From Silene latifolia (Eukaryota > Streptophyta > Magnoliopsida > Caryophyllales > Caryophyllaceae), in assembly GCF_048544455.1 (NCBI RefSeq), contig NC_133534.1, positions 221,802,292-221,866,291 on the forward strand: a stretch of 64,000 bases of DNA, written 5' to 3'. The translations under genes and the position numbers were made by a program. Shown here one piece after another: positions 1 through 11,159 of this stretch. Positions within the stretch are counted from its first letter, which is position 1. Every line of letters starts with the position of its first letter. Under the pieces are notes generated by a model, which worked only from the letters and a program-made list of their open reading frames with translations, did not search any database and was not told the DNA's origin.

Positions 1-374
1 AATCATTAGTGCTTTCTTATTAGCGTAAGTTAGTCACTCGAGTATTTAACGGTACTCATTGAGTTACAGCTAGAGTTAGTTGTACGAGTTGGGTTAGTAA
101 ATTTGTAATCCGTAGAAAGGTACTAAATTTATTAATCGAGAATAGTGGACGTAGGTTTCGACTTGTGAAACTGAACCACTTCAAAAATCCGTGTGTCTCT
201 TCTTGTTTCGTTCTTTCGTTTATTTTGCTCATCATCCTTAGTTGATTAGTTAAAGTTTAATCAATAAACTTTAAATAATCAATTACACACGCACAATCGA
301 AAAAGCTTTAAAAATTTTAAATCCTCAATTCACCCCCCCCTCTTGAGTATTTTGGATCAATAGACTCTTCAACA
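1..374 (+). mobile_element. 3' part of an LTR (copia-like)
   Basis: The stretch has no coding potential. It ends in a C-run followed by CTCTTGAGTATTTTGG and a terminal CA (position 374), a layout often seen at the end of copia-type LTRs. No tRNA primer site follows; CACTA-type subterminal sequence follows at once. I read it as a 3' or solo LTR inserted in or beside the CACTA element. The start of the LTR lies outside the window, so no duplication can be checked. Confidence 0.45.
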
Positions 375-409
375 CGCCACGTCACGTCCAAAACATCAAA
401 ATTGGCGAC

Positions 410-560
410 GGTTCTTGGTCGCCAATTTGGCAACTGTTTTTGGTCGCTATTTTGGCGACTGTTTTTGGTCGCCAATGTCCCTAAAATTAAATTTTGGTCA
501 GAAGGTTAGCGACGGAATGCCGTCGCCAAATGCCCAGTATCAGTCGCCAATTTTACATGT
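410..560. repeat. Left subterminal repeats of CACTA element 1
   Basis: Alternating GGCGACGG/GGCGACTG and GGTCGCCAA units form short inverted repeats. Such arrays are the binding sites for the smaller CACTA protein in studied elements; that role is inferred here. Confidence 0.7.
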
Positions 561-748
561 TTTTTAGCCTAGAAATCGTTTTTGACCTAGCCAAATACGT
601 AAAAACCTGCAAATAAACCAACACTGCCAGCAGAGAACACATGGGAAGCCAACACGACCAAATTTGATAAAGAAAATCATGTTCCATACACACAACTACG
701 AGTTTTGGTCATCTAACATTATCCGGGAATAACATGTTCTCTAAAAAA

Positions 749-1767
749 CTACATAACCGGGAAACTTGCTGCCGCTCCACTACCACCTCCATAATTAGGA
801 TCTCTAGGATCCTTTGGTTGCGGGCGCCACTCACTGTTGCAATTGGCGAAAAAGGAGTTCATCCGGTCCATTTCCTCCTTCATCCTCCGAATTTCTTCAT
901 CTCTCTCGGCATCCCGCCTCTCCCTCTCGGCATCCTGCCTCTCCTTGGCGGCTAATTGAGCTTGGAGAACACTTACGATACTTGGGGTATAAGGTTGTTG
1001 TTGGGAGGAAATTGACCCTCTTCTTCTTGGAGTAGGGTAGAAAATCTCCTTTGCCGACCAGGCTCCATACACATCTCCTCTTTGGAACCCCTCAACAAGA
1101 TCAAACCATAGCTCGTTGTCATCAATTTCCGGGTTGTTCTTCCTACGGACAAGGAATCGTTCCTAAAAAATTGATAAAACGTTAATGGTTAGAGGTTACT
1201 TGTCTAAAAATTGATAAAACATATACTTTAACACATTAAGAATTTTTTTTTTGACACTTACATATAACTCTTGATCTTTTGCCTTCGTGAAGATCAACTT
1301 GCCCTTGCTTGTCTTCTTTGCGTGAGTGTCAACAAAGAGATCAACAATCATGGGCATCTTGCCCTTATTTTTCTTGGTCTTCCGGGAAAAAAAATCAAGG
1401 AAATTGTTACTCAAACATGATAATTAATGAGACTAAATTAGAAGACTATTAAATTAAAAGCTAAGACAAATAACTTACATCTGACAACACTCGATCATGA
1501 TAAGATTGAGACCCTCCATAATGAGTAGGCTCAACTTCCGCGTCCTTTTATCCCCTTTCCTGTTGACTTTGTGCCGGGCCGATGCTTCCTTGAACTCAGG
1601 ACTGTTCCGGTACTTGGTAAATTCCTCATATGACGCACCTATAATTAATAAAATATCAACTATTAATTAATATAGTTTCAAAATATGTAATGAATTTTAA
1701 CTAATTACGGGATTAAAATAAACTAAATACCTTTCATGAAAGATGGCGCCTTCTTCCTCTTAGACAT
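749..1767 (-). pseudogene. Transposase_24-type CACTA protein remnant (second gene of element 1)
   Basis: Several exon-like open stretches on the minus strand (about 1767-1730, 1640-1490, 1414-1262, 1150-749) give a protein resembling the plant Ptta/En/Spm family (Transposase_24). The C-terminal part has a charged, Arg/Glu-rich coiled coil (AERERRDAERDEE) followed by a Pro/Gly-rich tail, just as in the homologue at 55407-57060. A frame change is needed around 1535: the expected EVEPTHYGG block is in another frame. The N-terminal third seen in element 2 is absent. The gene starts only a few bases from the end of the TNP2 remnant, which suggests an internal deletion. Non-functional as read. Confidence 0.6.
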
Positions 1768-3762
1768 GACAATCATGACTTTTCAACCCTTTCAACTTCA
1801 GTTCCTTCAAATCAACACAACGGCTCAAATCGGATGCATATCCATCGGGAAACTTCAAGTTTCCTATCCATTCGCACAATACTTTTCTTTGAGCTTTGTC
1901 AAGAGTAAATATGGCTTTTGGTTTAGCCCCATCCTTACGAATATTAAGTTTAGGACGATCACAAAATTTCTTCAATTCTATTCTTGAATTAATATCATCA
2001 CGTGTCTTTCCTTTTACATCCATAATCGTATGAATAAGTAACTCAAAGAAGTTCTTCTCTATGTGCATCACATCCAAATTGTGTCCGATCAACATTGTTT
2101 TCCAAAGAGGGAAGCTCCCAAAAATACTTCTTTTAAACCAACCATTTTTTTCTTTTTCAACTCTTTAAACTCTTCTTCAGTCCCATCGACAGTTGATGGC
2201 AAATCACGTATGTCTGACCTCCCATATCTCATCCCCTTGGAGTCGAACCGGAGCATTGTCACGCACCTCCTTACCTTTTAAGAAAGATTTCTTGTTCTCT
2301 CTATGAATATGTCCATCCGGTAAGAAACATATATGACAATCAAACCAACTATTTTTTTTGGAATTAGGAAGATAAAATGCTTTACTCCTATCCATGCAAT
2401 AAGGACATGCCTTTTGCCCAGCGGTTGCCCATCCTGATAGCATACCATATGCGGGAAAATCATTTATAGTCCATAACAATGAAGCTCTTAGTTGGAAATT
2501 TTGCTTCTTCGACACATCAAATGTTTCTACACCAACTTCCTACAAATACTTCAGTTCTTCCACCAACGGTTGTAAATAAACATCCAGATGGTTTTTTGGG
2601 TTATCAGGACCGGGGATAAGTAAAGAGAGGAAAATAAATTGTCTTTTCAGACAAAGCCAAGGAGGTAAGTTGTACGGCGTGGTCATTACGGGCCAACACG
2701 AGTAGTTTCTACCAAACTGACCAAAAGGGTCAAACCCATCCGTACACAAGCCAAGTCTCACATTGCGAGGTTCCTCGGCAAAATCGGGATATAACCTATC
2801 AAAACGCTTCTACTCCTCCCCGTCACTCAGATGACACATCTTTCCTGGTGTACGAGGATTTTCTTTGTGCCATCTCATTTGGTTGGCAAGATTTTTCGTG
2901 GCATACATTCTTTGAAGTCTAGGAGCTAATGGAAAATAAATTAACGTGTTTACTGATATTGGTTTCTTTCTCTTTCCACTCCTTTTATTACCCTTCTTCC
3001 CCTTCAAAACAATATTTCCTTCACTTGTCTCATATCTATCCCTTTGACATTTCTTACATTTGTCAAGCAAAGTATCATCTTTCCAAAAAAGCATACATCC
3101 TTTAGGACATGCATCAATCTTTTCATGTGGAAGCTGAAGACCTTTGACCACTTTCTTGGTATTATAGAAATTTCGGGTCATAACATTATTATCGGGTATA
3201 ACATTCTCAACCAATGTAGTAATACTATCAACGGCTTTAAATGACATATTATACTCACATTTTAAAGCAACTATCCTGGATGCAACTTGTAACAATGTCA
3301 TTCTACTCCTCTCATATAAGGTTTTTTCGGAAGCACTTAGCATGTCAAAAAAGGCTTTTGCTCTTGGGTTTGGTTGTTCTTCATCAATCATTGGTACACG
3401 GTCGTCATTAATGAAATCAATAGACTGAAAGACATCAAGTACCATTTCTCTATATGGGTTCTCATTTTGTTGGATTTGAGGCTCTTCGGGATAATATTTT
3501 TCTCCATGGGAGATCCAATTGTAGTAGTTTGGAAAAAACCATTTGTAACAAGATGCTCTTCTACTTCAATGTCAAATAAATATTTTAAGTTTTTACATTT
3601 AGTACAAGGACACCTAAGTTTATGTTGTTCCAAATCATATGAATCTTGACATCTAGCAAATTATTCAATAAATCCACGAACTCCATTTACAAATCTAGCG
3701 ATATGACGTTTCTTCTTATCTACTCTTTCTTCGTACATCCAGCTACGTTCAGATCTCTTCAT
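1760..3762 (-). pseudogene. TNP2-like CACTA transposase, broken and truncated (element 1)
   Basis: Minus-strand TNP2-type transposase. In order: a transposase-associated N-terminal domain (ATG at 3762, RSERSWMYEER, then CPCTKCK), a linker with a C-x2-C pair (DKCKKCQRDRYETSEG), the Transposase_21 core (GLCTDGFDPFG; PYNLPPWLC; GQKACPYCMD) and NLDVMHIEKNFFE near the end. It is interrupted by a stop near 3660 and by several frame changes (about 3510, 2790, 2530, 2210, 2090). The usual C-terminal DUF4218 and DUF4216 regions are missing, whereas element 2 keeps them. It would have cut and moved the element by acting on its TIRs; this copy cannot be translated as one protein. Confidence 0.75.
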
Positions 3763-3910
3763 TTTAATCTATAGGCAATATATAGCAAACTAACCATTTT
3801 AAATAATAATATTTAATTTAAACAAAAAAACAATGGTTATCTCATCCTCCATTTTATGCTAATTTCAAGATTTCAATTGGGTCCTTATCACTCCAACCTA
3901 AACCCATCAA

Positions 3911-4125
3911 TGTACGTTTCAAGTCACTAGCAAACACACATTTGTGATTTATTAATGAGAAAAAAAAAAAAGCAATTCCCCTTAGTTCTCCAAATACACA
4001 ATGTGGAATAGATACATATTCCACATATGTATTCAGAGAACATTGAAGAAAATTGCAACCAAATTCTTTTCTCATTAATAAAATCACAACTATGTGTTTA
4101 CTACCTAAGTGACTTGAAACGTACA
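3911..4125. repeat. Foldback upstream of TNP2, element 1
   Basis: An imperfect inverted repeat of 215 bp. The outer arms start TGTACGTTTCAAGTCACT and end AGTGACTTGAAACGTACA, and pairing continues through ATTAATGAGAAAA and GTGGAATA to a short centre near 4013-4020. It lies 150-360 bp upstream of the TNP2 start on the coding strand. A homologous foldback is at 60995-61186 in element 2. Confidence 0.8.
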
Positions 4126-4149
4126 AAGACAGTCCCAAAATGGGGACTA

Positions 4150-4182
4150 TTCAAGAATTGCTCCTAATGAGTAATTCTTGAA
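4150..4182. repeat. Short 14-bp-stem hairpin, element 1
   Basis: TTCAAGAATTGCTC, five-base loop CTAAT, then GAGTAATTCTTGAA. One position is G:T in DNA terms. The same hairpin with a perfect stem occurs at 61213-61245 in element 2. Confidence 0.8.
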
Positions 4183-4199
4183 CGGGTACTAGGTCATTA

Positions 4200-4857
4200 T
4201 ATATTAAACAAGTTGTCAAAATTATAAGGCAAATTTATACAATCCACTAATCAAATGACATTACTAATTTAACAAATTTATACATCATGCTCATTCTAAC
4301 TTAATTTCGTCAATTATAAGGCAAATTTATACAATCCTAACATTATAATACCTTCATAAAACTATACTACCTTCAACAATACTACTTCAATATTACTAAA
4401 ACTAAGTTACTACCTTCAATAATGCTAATATTATCAAGATAACCTTCAATTACATCCCCTAATCAAATGACATTACTAATTTAACAAAAACCCCAATTTC
4501 TAACCCTAACTCAAATTAATTAACAAAAATGCTAATTAAATTACAACTACATGCATTAATAAGCCTCACTAATGTATAAATTACAACTAGATATTAAATA
4601 AGCATCACAACTTAAACAAAATATGAAGGATTGAAGTAATTAAATCAATTTGAGTCGAAAACAAACCTTTATGAAAAAGAAGAACAATGAAGGAAGGGTC
4701 GGTAGTGATGTGGTGTGCGGATGGTGGCGTCGAGTGGTGGCATCCGGTGGTGGTGGTAGTTGATGGTGGCGCCGAGTCCTTAGCTTTTTTTTTTGTTAAG
4801 AAGATGAATGAATGGTGACGGGTGAAGAAATCAGAGTTGAAAACATATCAGGGGATT
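4200..4857 (-). other. Non-coding leader side of CACTA element 1
   Basis: AT-rich, no supported gene. Near 4700-4780 there is a GGTGGTGGTGG-rich patch matching in style the GGTGGAAGTGGCGG patch at 62130-62190 of element 2, so this is probably the transcribed 5' leader of the minus-strand transposase unit. Confidence 0.4.
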
Positions 4858-5102
4858 GGCGACGGTTTGTGGTCGCCAATTTGGCGACGGGTAATGGTTG
4901 CTACTTTTGGCGACGGTTTTTGGTCGCCAAAATGGATAATATGACGTCGCCCGTGGATTTTCTACAGATTTTCGGATAAAAAGCTACAGTCGCCAAATTG
5001 GCGACTGTTTTCCGTCGCCCGCCTTTTTTTTTCTGTCGCCAAATTGGCGACTGTTTTGACAGTCGCCTACTGTAGACGCCTTTACGTTGTTTTCTTGTAG
5101 TG
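4858..5102. repeat. Right subterminal repeats and terminus of CACTA element 1
   Basis: Repeated TTGGCGACGG, GGTCGCCAA, TTGGCGACTG and CAGTCGCC units, ending in the inverted CACTA terminus at 5102. Confidence 0.75.
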
Positions 5103-5341
5103 GCAAGTCCAAACATTATCTTCATGTTAGTCCATACTTAGTCTTCAACTTAGCTTGCTTCTAGTGACTTGCAAATGAGTAGGATTAAGCTCCTAAAAGC
5201 TCAAATACTTACAAAATATGACAAAACATACAACTAAACTAGAAATCAAATATTAGCTCAATATCACTAAGGTTAGTGCATAATGACATGTAAATTGGAG
5301 CTAAAATATGGGGATAAAATGTATATAAATTGGACTTATCA
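5103..5341 (-). mobile_element. Start of an Athila-like gypsy LTR (minus strand)
   Basis: Read on the minus strand the segment starts TGATAAGTCCAATTTATATA at 5341, a typical Athila-type LTR start, and runs into the CACTA terminus at 5103. CACTA element 1 therefore seems to have inserted into this LTR. No matching LTR piece was identified at the left side of the CACTA element. Confidence 0.4.
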
Positions 5342-6163
5342 GCAATTTCCTAAAGCCGGTTTATGTTTTATATAAATACCCAATTCGTTCCCTATTGTAT
5401 TCTTACGTCTTATTTTACCGAGTTACGCCTATTTACTCTAAAAACTCCTAGAATACTTTAGATTTAGTTTATTTACGCATTGCTTCCGGATCTACACTCT
5501 TTAATTACGGTACTTGTTAATCTTTCCTCAGTTATTATTAATTCAACTTCTAGTTTCTCAATTACTCCTTTGTTTATCTTTTTATACTTGAAATTATGTC
5601 TTTTATTCATCTTATTGTTGTTAGATTCATTAGTATGCGTAGCTAAACCTCTAATCTAAGATGAAAAGGGATCTAGGTTGTTAGAAGGGGGTTTAATTAA
5701 TGAATTAATAGTTAAATTGCTATTTGGTTGTTGTTCAATTGTGGTTTGAATCTAGTTAATTGATTTACTGATCAGAGTTAATTAATTAGTCTTGCAAATC
5801 CTGATTTTCACCGATTGAGTTAAGATTAGTACAGGTCACGACAATTGAATAAACTGACTTAATGATTGTGACCACATGTTAAGGATAGATCTAAAGGGAA
5901 TATTAGAATCGATCGATCATATGACCTTAAAAAACATAAATTGCTCTATTAAGTATTAAATTAAACTCCCCGGATATATTTTGTTTGTTTACTGGTGCTC
6001 GCGGTATTAATTATTTGGGGATGCCTTACTTGTTTGGAAATGATTGTAGTTGTGAAGTAAGGTGTAAGTGTGTATAATTGTGGTAGTATTGACGCTTTTG
6101 GGTAGTGATGATTATGAGTGTGAGCAAGTTTCGAGGACGAAGTTCATTTTAAGGATGGTAGAA
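5342..6163 (+). other. Gypsy-type LTR-like debris, no gene
   Basis: No open frame of note. A TATA-like TTTATATAAATACCC lies at about 5369-5384, followed by leader-like sequence and a block resembling Athila LTR 3' regions (5630-5990). The ends cannot be defined. Around 6128-6163 is a chromovirus-like pol 3' end and purine tract (TTCGAGGACGAAGTTC, then AAGGATGGTAGAA). Confidence 0.35.
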
Positions 6164-6401
6164 TGTAACGTTTCATATTCGTTAGTTGTTATTGCTTGGT
6201 GAATTGCATTGGTATTGAATTTATTAGTGCCGATATGAAAAGTAAGACAGTGTTAGTTGTTCGTTGGTGCTAGTGTTGTTTGTATTTGACAGTATTATGA
6301 AGTTTAGTTGAGTTGGTGCTGGGAATAGAGGAAAAGGATTTGTGTTGTACATGTATGAGTGTGAACTTCGAGGACGAAGTTTGTTTTTAAGGAGGGAAGA
6401 C
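6164..6401 (+). repeat. Second copy of a pol-end/purine-tract/LTR-start junction
   Basis: The motif TTCGAGGACGAAGTT followed by a purine-rich run and a GTAA LTR start occurs twice, at about 6129-6168 and 6367-6408, some 238 bp apart. This looks like a duplicated 3' junction of a chromovirus (Tekay/Del-like) element. Confidence 0.4.
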
Positions 6402-7792
6402 GGTAATACTCCGTATTTCTGTGCTTCGGGCATTCGGTTGAGCAAGAGTGACATTCGACCGAGTGTACCATAGTCGGGCGAGTGTAGTTGGTCGAGTGGA
6501 TGTTTGGGAATTATGGGAGTTACTGTTTATGTTTGCTCGGTCGAGCTGGTGAGCACTCGACCGAGTAGGGCTCACTCGGCCGAGTGAGTTGTGGCACTCA
6601 ACCGAGTGTTCGGTCAGGAGATTTATTTTTCTGCGGTTTTTATTTAGTGCTTAGGGGAGGTTTTATAAGTCGTATAATCAGTTTAAAACATAATTTTCAA
6701 CCCTAGACATTCCTAAAACTCTCCCTAGTCACTCTCTTAATCATCTAGCAAGAAACTGATCATTTGAAATTCGAGATTTCGCCTTTCTTCGTGTCAATCG
6801 TTGTTGTAAGTCTCGATCTCCATTCTTATTTAATTTATACTAGCCCTAACCCTAGATTTTGGGGAAAATTAGGGGAAATCATTCTATCCCCCCAAAAAAA
6901 AAGTAATTAGGGATTCTATGTTGGTTAATTAGATTAGTTAGTAATTGTATATGTAATTATTACTTGTAGGTGACAGTTTCATGGAAGATTACTCTTGCGA
7001 TCACTTGTGCGTGTTTGGATTGAAAAAATGTAGGGTTTCCCAACACAGTATGATTATATAACTAATTGCAATTGTTTGTGGTTTTCGTTTATTGATCGTC
7101 TATCCTTGTGTTATTGTGATTGTTGGATGTTGGAGGAGTTGAGATGGATATTGTGGAGCCATGTCGGGAGATGGTTTCACCTCTTGTGACTTTCGTCGCA
7201 AGGGGGATGTGCACATTAATGAGCTGGGTTCGCTCGTTGTGATGAGCGAGGATTTGATGTTCAGTGTCGCGGTCTGACATCGACATGGATGGGTTACCAG
7301 TTGTGATGGAAACCCGGCTACTCGTTGCGATGAGAGCCATTGGTTACTATGGAGTTTGGAGATGGTGGATTAGTGTTGAGTGATCTTGTGTTTTGCATGT
7401 TCTTTGTGTTGTTTTGTGAATAATTGTATAATCGTACTGACCCTTCAATATTTTCAAAACTGTGGTGAACCCTTCAATATTTCCGCCAAATAGGGAGCAA
7501 TGAGTCTAGCAGGTGTTGATGTTTGAGCTTGCATGCGGGTTTGGATGAGACATTGGGGAGACATCTACCTTATATAGCTTCCGATGAGTCCTTTAGACAT
7601 TTATTTGCTTTAGTATTCGAGTTGTACTTTCTTTGGATTTGGTACATGTAATCGATTAAACTTTGTTTACCTTTAATAATTGTTTTTTTTATGGTATCTT
7701 TGATATATACTACCTCGGGTAACCGAGTTGGTAATGCTTCCATTTGGTAAGGTAGGCCTTGGTAAGGCACTTTGGTAGATGTAGGTGTTACA
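6402..7792 (+). mobile_element. Chromovirus-like LTR (Tekay type), 3' copy or solo
   Basis: It begins GGTAATACTCCG right after the purine tract GGAGGGAAGAC and ends GGTGTTACA, the usual termini of Tekay-type LTRs, with the first T apparently mutated. Inside are a TATA-like TTTTATAAGTCG near 6660 and a cluster of ACTCGACCGAGT-type palindromes at 6440-6610. No coding content. A partner 5' LTR is not in the window. Confidence 0.5.
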
Positions 7793-8350
7793 GTTGTTGC
7801 TTGTATTACCTGACATTTCTATAGGGTGTTGACCAAGTAGAGGGGTGATGCTAGATTGAGCAACTCTTTGTTGGAGTCAAAAGTGTCACGAGAAAGCTAG
7901 AAAAGTTCGGGTTGTTCTGGAGTGCCCAATCCGATCGAGCAGAGGGTGCTTGATCGAGCAAAGTGGAGTTGCTAGATCGAGCAACCCTGTATTTACAACA
8001 ACGCGTTATTTCTTATTTCCGCAACTTTTGAGATCTTATTCTATTATTATTGCTATATTTTATCTAGACCGACTTAAGACTACCTAAACACTATAAATCT
8101 CCCTTATTCATCAAATTTAATATCCTTTTATGTTATTCTCCAAATTCACACAAGAATCTCATAAATTGTTTATAGAGAATAAAGAAAAAATCTATTGTTC
8201 AAAATCAAATTGGGGTTTTCTTATTTGCAAACATAGTCAAGTCTTTCCTTGTTGTAAGTGATTCAATATTGTTAGATTGATTGAAGACCAAATAAACCCT
8301 AGATTTGGAATTGGGGAAAAATACTTGTAACTGATTTGTAATTCACTGAA
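7793..8350 (+). mobile_element. Second gypsy LTR-like fragment
   Basis: Non-coding. It carries TTGATCGAGCAAAG and CTAGATCGAGCAA palindromic units at 7930-8000 and a TATA-like ACTATAAATCTCCC near 8090, an arrangement like the preceding LTR but from another family. The borders are approximate. Confidence 0.35.
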
Positions 8351-9305
8351 TAAATATAACCTTTCTTAAATCTTATAAAATGAAACTAGTTTAGATCCTG
8401 CGCAATGAATGTGCGGTATTTATAGACTTTTTATTTTTGTATTACTTAATCATGCCAAACTAACATTTCATTATTTTTTCATATTTCACGTTATTATATT
8501 TTGAGTAAAAAAATTGAACTTTAAAATTATTCAAGAAAACTAAGTAAAATTGAACTGTAAAATAATAGTGGTATCTCATTAATTGTTCATTTTTCTCGTT
8601 ATTATATTTTGTTTTGAGCAAAAAATAAATTAAAACTGAAAATTAATCCACGAGGATTGAGTAATATGCTGAAATACATTTTTTTAAAATTATTTTTTAT
8701 ACCACAACGCTAATGATTCCAATTTATAAATTTTCTCCACTTTTTTTTGTTATGAAAGTAATCAAAACCAGTTATAGTTTTGTTTATACATAGTATGAAT
8801 AGTATGAGTCAAGTCATTATCAAATAATAATATCAATAAAAAATTTAATAGTTTATAGTCTTATAGTATTATTTATACTTTAATTAAAATATAATAGTTT
8901 AGTGTTTTGTGAAAATTATACAATTTGATGAAAAGATTAATTTTTATGAAAAGAATTATATAATGAAACATTATAATTATTAATTTTCTTATTTAGTGAA
9001 TACAATTAAATTATCAATAGCTTCCTTATTTAAAAAGATGCTTTTTGGAGGAAAAATTTGTGAGTTCATCAATTTATTTAGTAAATAGGGAATTATTCTC
9101 ATATAGCCAAAATTTACAATTGATCCACCACCGTAACTTTTGATAAAATTTATGTTACTGTTTCTGATGAATAACCCCTTAAGCAAATGTTGGACCATGT
9201 TGATCAATATGGAGATTGGAGAATAAAAAAAGCGTCCTACCTTAATTCACTGATTGATCATGAATCTATTACTTCATTGTTTAGGACTCCGTAGTGAGTA
9301 GAATA
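8351..9305. other. AT-rich non-coding stretch
   Basis: No supported gene, RNA or defined transposon. Short open frames here lack start context and similarity to anything I recognise. Confidence 0.6.
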
Positions 9306-9393
9306 TACTCCTTCCGTCTCAGTGAATAGTTTATATGAGTTATTAAGTGAGAGAAAAATAAAGTGTAACTTATTGGCTGGGACGAAGGGAATA
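9306..9393. mobile_element. Small Stowaway-like MITE
   Basis: An 88-bp element. The left end TACTCCTTCCGTCTCAG mirrors the right end, which ends CTGGGACGAAGGGAATA, with TA at both borders as expected of Tc1/mariner-type MITEs. Non-coding. Confidence 0.6.
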
Positions 9394-9556
9394 TTAAATT
9401 ATATATTCCATAGTAGAATATATCAGAATATTGGTCTTGCTTAAAACCGTTTTAGTTTAAGGCCTTTCACAACCTTATTTTATTTTCAACTCTATTTTAA
9501 TCAGGTGTAACAGCGAATCTTAAGTTCAGAAAGTGATATCCAAAATTTATTTCTGT

Positions 9557-9730
9557 TACTCTCTCCGTTTCGGTCAATTGTTGTCCGTTTCTATAAGATG
9601 ACAAATAGACCATATTGGGTGAGAATGATCAAATTGTTCATCAAATGCAATCCTAAAATAGAAAGGACAACAATTGACTGAGACACTGCAAAATGGTATA
9701 GGACAACAAATAACTGGGACGAATGGAGTA
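9557..9730. mobile_element. Stowaway-like MITE with internal repeat of its end
   Basis: The termini TACTCTCTCCGTTTCGGTCA and (reversed) TACTCCATTCGTCCCAGT pair as inverted repeats and continue into TTGTTGTCC on both sides. TA flanks suggest a TA duplication. A partial second copy of the right end lies inside at about 9664-9686. Confidence 0.65.
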
Positions 9731-9893
9731 TTTGAATGGAGGCTTTTTGCGTAATTCATATTTGTTCCATTTGAAGATTTTTTTGTAAAATTTATTTACG
9801 AGTCACAAAACTAGTTGCTTAATATACCAAAATTTGTTCCATTTATATTGATTAGAAAGCCCACGTGTGAATATGCAATGCAATGAAAAAAAA

Positions 9894-10320
9894 TGCACGC
9901 GATGCCCTTGAAGTTTCGAATTTTGCCTGAAATACCCAATTTTTTGTTTCGGAAAACTTTAAGAGGCTATAACTCGTGTCTACGAGTTCAGAAAGTGATA
10001 ATTTTTTTTTAAATCGATTATCTTTCCGAGAACTACGATTTGAAAAAAAAAATGTCGTATTTGGATCCCGTGGCTAGGAGTTTTTATACGTCAAGGTTAT
10101 TTTTTTTTACCGAACAAACTTTGAGTGACCATATCTCGTGGTCACGAATTCCGAACTCGACAATTTTTTTTCAAGTCGTAGTTCTCGAAAAGATAATCAA
10201 TTTGAAAAAAAATCGTCACTTTCTAAGCTCGTAAACACGAGTTATAACATCTTAAAATTTTCCGGATAAAAAAATTGGGTATTTCGGGCAAAACATCCAA
10301 AGTTCAAAGGCACCGCGTTA
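9894..10320. mobile_element. Foldback element
   Basis: The left arm (ACGCGATGCC, GAAATACCCAATTTTTT, CTATAACTCGTG, TACGAG, AGAAAGTGA, GAGAACTACGA) is found as its reverse complement in the right half ending GGCACCGCGT. Arms of roughly 180-200 bp pair imperfectly around 10090-10140. A-rich runs flank both sides, so a duplication cannot be fixed. No coding capacity; the short open frame at 10040-10234 is a by-product. Confidence 0.6.
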
Positions 10321-10399
10321 AAAAAAGATAGAAACACAAAAAAAACTGTCTTTAAATCTAGTCTCTCTATAAATTATATCCTACTCCCAAGAGTAGGGA

Positions 10400-10609
10400 G
10401 TAGTATACACCCATAGTAGTTACAATAAAAAAAATTAAATAAAAAGAAAAGAAAAAAAGAACACAATTAACTACCCACTACCTTATATTTCTTCTTTTTT
10501 TTGTTTTTTTTTTCAAATTACTCAATTTATCAAATTCTATCAAATTTAACATTTTTTCTATTATTTGTACTTGAATTTTATCAAGTTTATAGTTCATAAT
10601 CATTAAATT
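10400..10609. other. Non-coding AT-rich stretch
   Basis: Poly-A and poly-T runs; nothing recognised. Confidence 0.5.
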
Positions 10610-10850
10610 ACACTACCATATTCACTAAATTCAAAGTGAATGTCATAGTATCATATGGTGAATATTACACTATATGATACATATTCATCAAATTACATCA
10701 TCATATTCACTTAACTAAAAGTGAATATAATAGTATCATTTGGTGAATATCATACCACATAACACATATTCATCACATTACACTATCATATTCACTAAAC
10801 GTAAAATGAATATCATAGTGACATAAGATGAATATCACACCAGAAATCAC
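10610..10850. repeat. Three-copy ~90-bp tandem repeat
   Basis: Units contain CATATTCACTAAA followed by a short inverted AAGTGAAT and TGGTGAATAT; starts near 10612, 10697 and 10785. Each unit can fold on its TATTCAC/GTGAATA pair. Confidence 0.55.
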
Positions 10851-11149
10851 AATTTAACTATGAATAATGAGAGATGTAATATTGAAGGGTAATCCACCTA
10901 ATAAAACAATTTAACCAACGGATGTTAACCCAGAAACATAAATTTAATTTAATCAAATGATTAAAAACGATCAAAAATATAGATTTTTTGGATTTTATGA
11001 ATATAGGAGAGAAGGGGATTTTGTTTTGTGGTAATCACTTTTGGTAAGTGAAGAGTAAAAGGAAGGAGTAGGGTAGGAAGTTATATTTTTACAGGATATA
11101 TACATAATATTTTTTTTTTCTTTTAAATGGATAAGGGGCATGAAGGATA

Positions 11150-11159
11150 GTATAAGGAT
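11150..11159. other. Target-site duplication of the MULE, left copy
   Basis: GTATAAGGAT, repeated exactly at 19429-19438. MULE duplications are usually 9 bp; one extra matching base is likely chance. Confidence 0.75.

Larger units (their letters stand above)
375..5102 (-). mobile_element. CACTA (En/Spm) element 1, decayed, left terminus missing
   Basis: The right terminus is clear: the plus strand ends in TTTTCTTGTAGTG at 5102, the reverse complement of CACTACAAGAAAA. Inside each end lie many TTGGCGAC / GTCGCCAA units (about 410-560 and 4858-5068). Between them are remnants of the two usual CACTA genes on the minus strand, TNP2 then a Transposase_24-type protein. The left CACTA terminus was not found; LTR sequence abuts it at 374/375. 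The element is related to CACTA element 2 near the end of the window, but much shorter and more mutated. The 3 bp after the right end are GCA. Confidence 0.8.

Noticed and set aside
3854-4138. Minus-strand frame of 94 aa upstream of TNP2
   Set aside because: It lies within the foldback; the same region in element 2 has no matching frame.
10610-10850. Possible CRISPR-like array
   Set aside because: Units are degenerate, adjacent and in a plant nuclear genome; an ordinary minisatellite.
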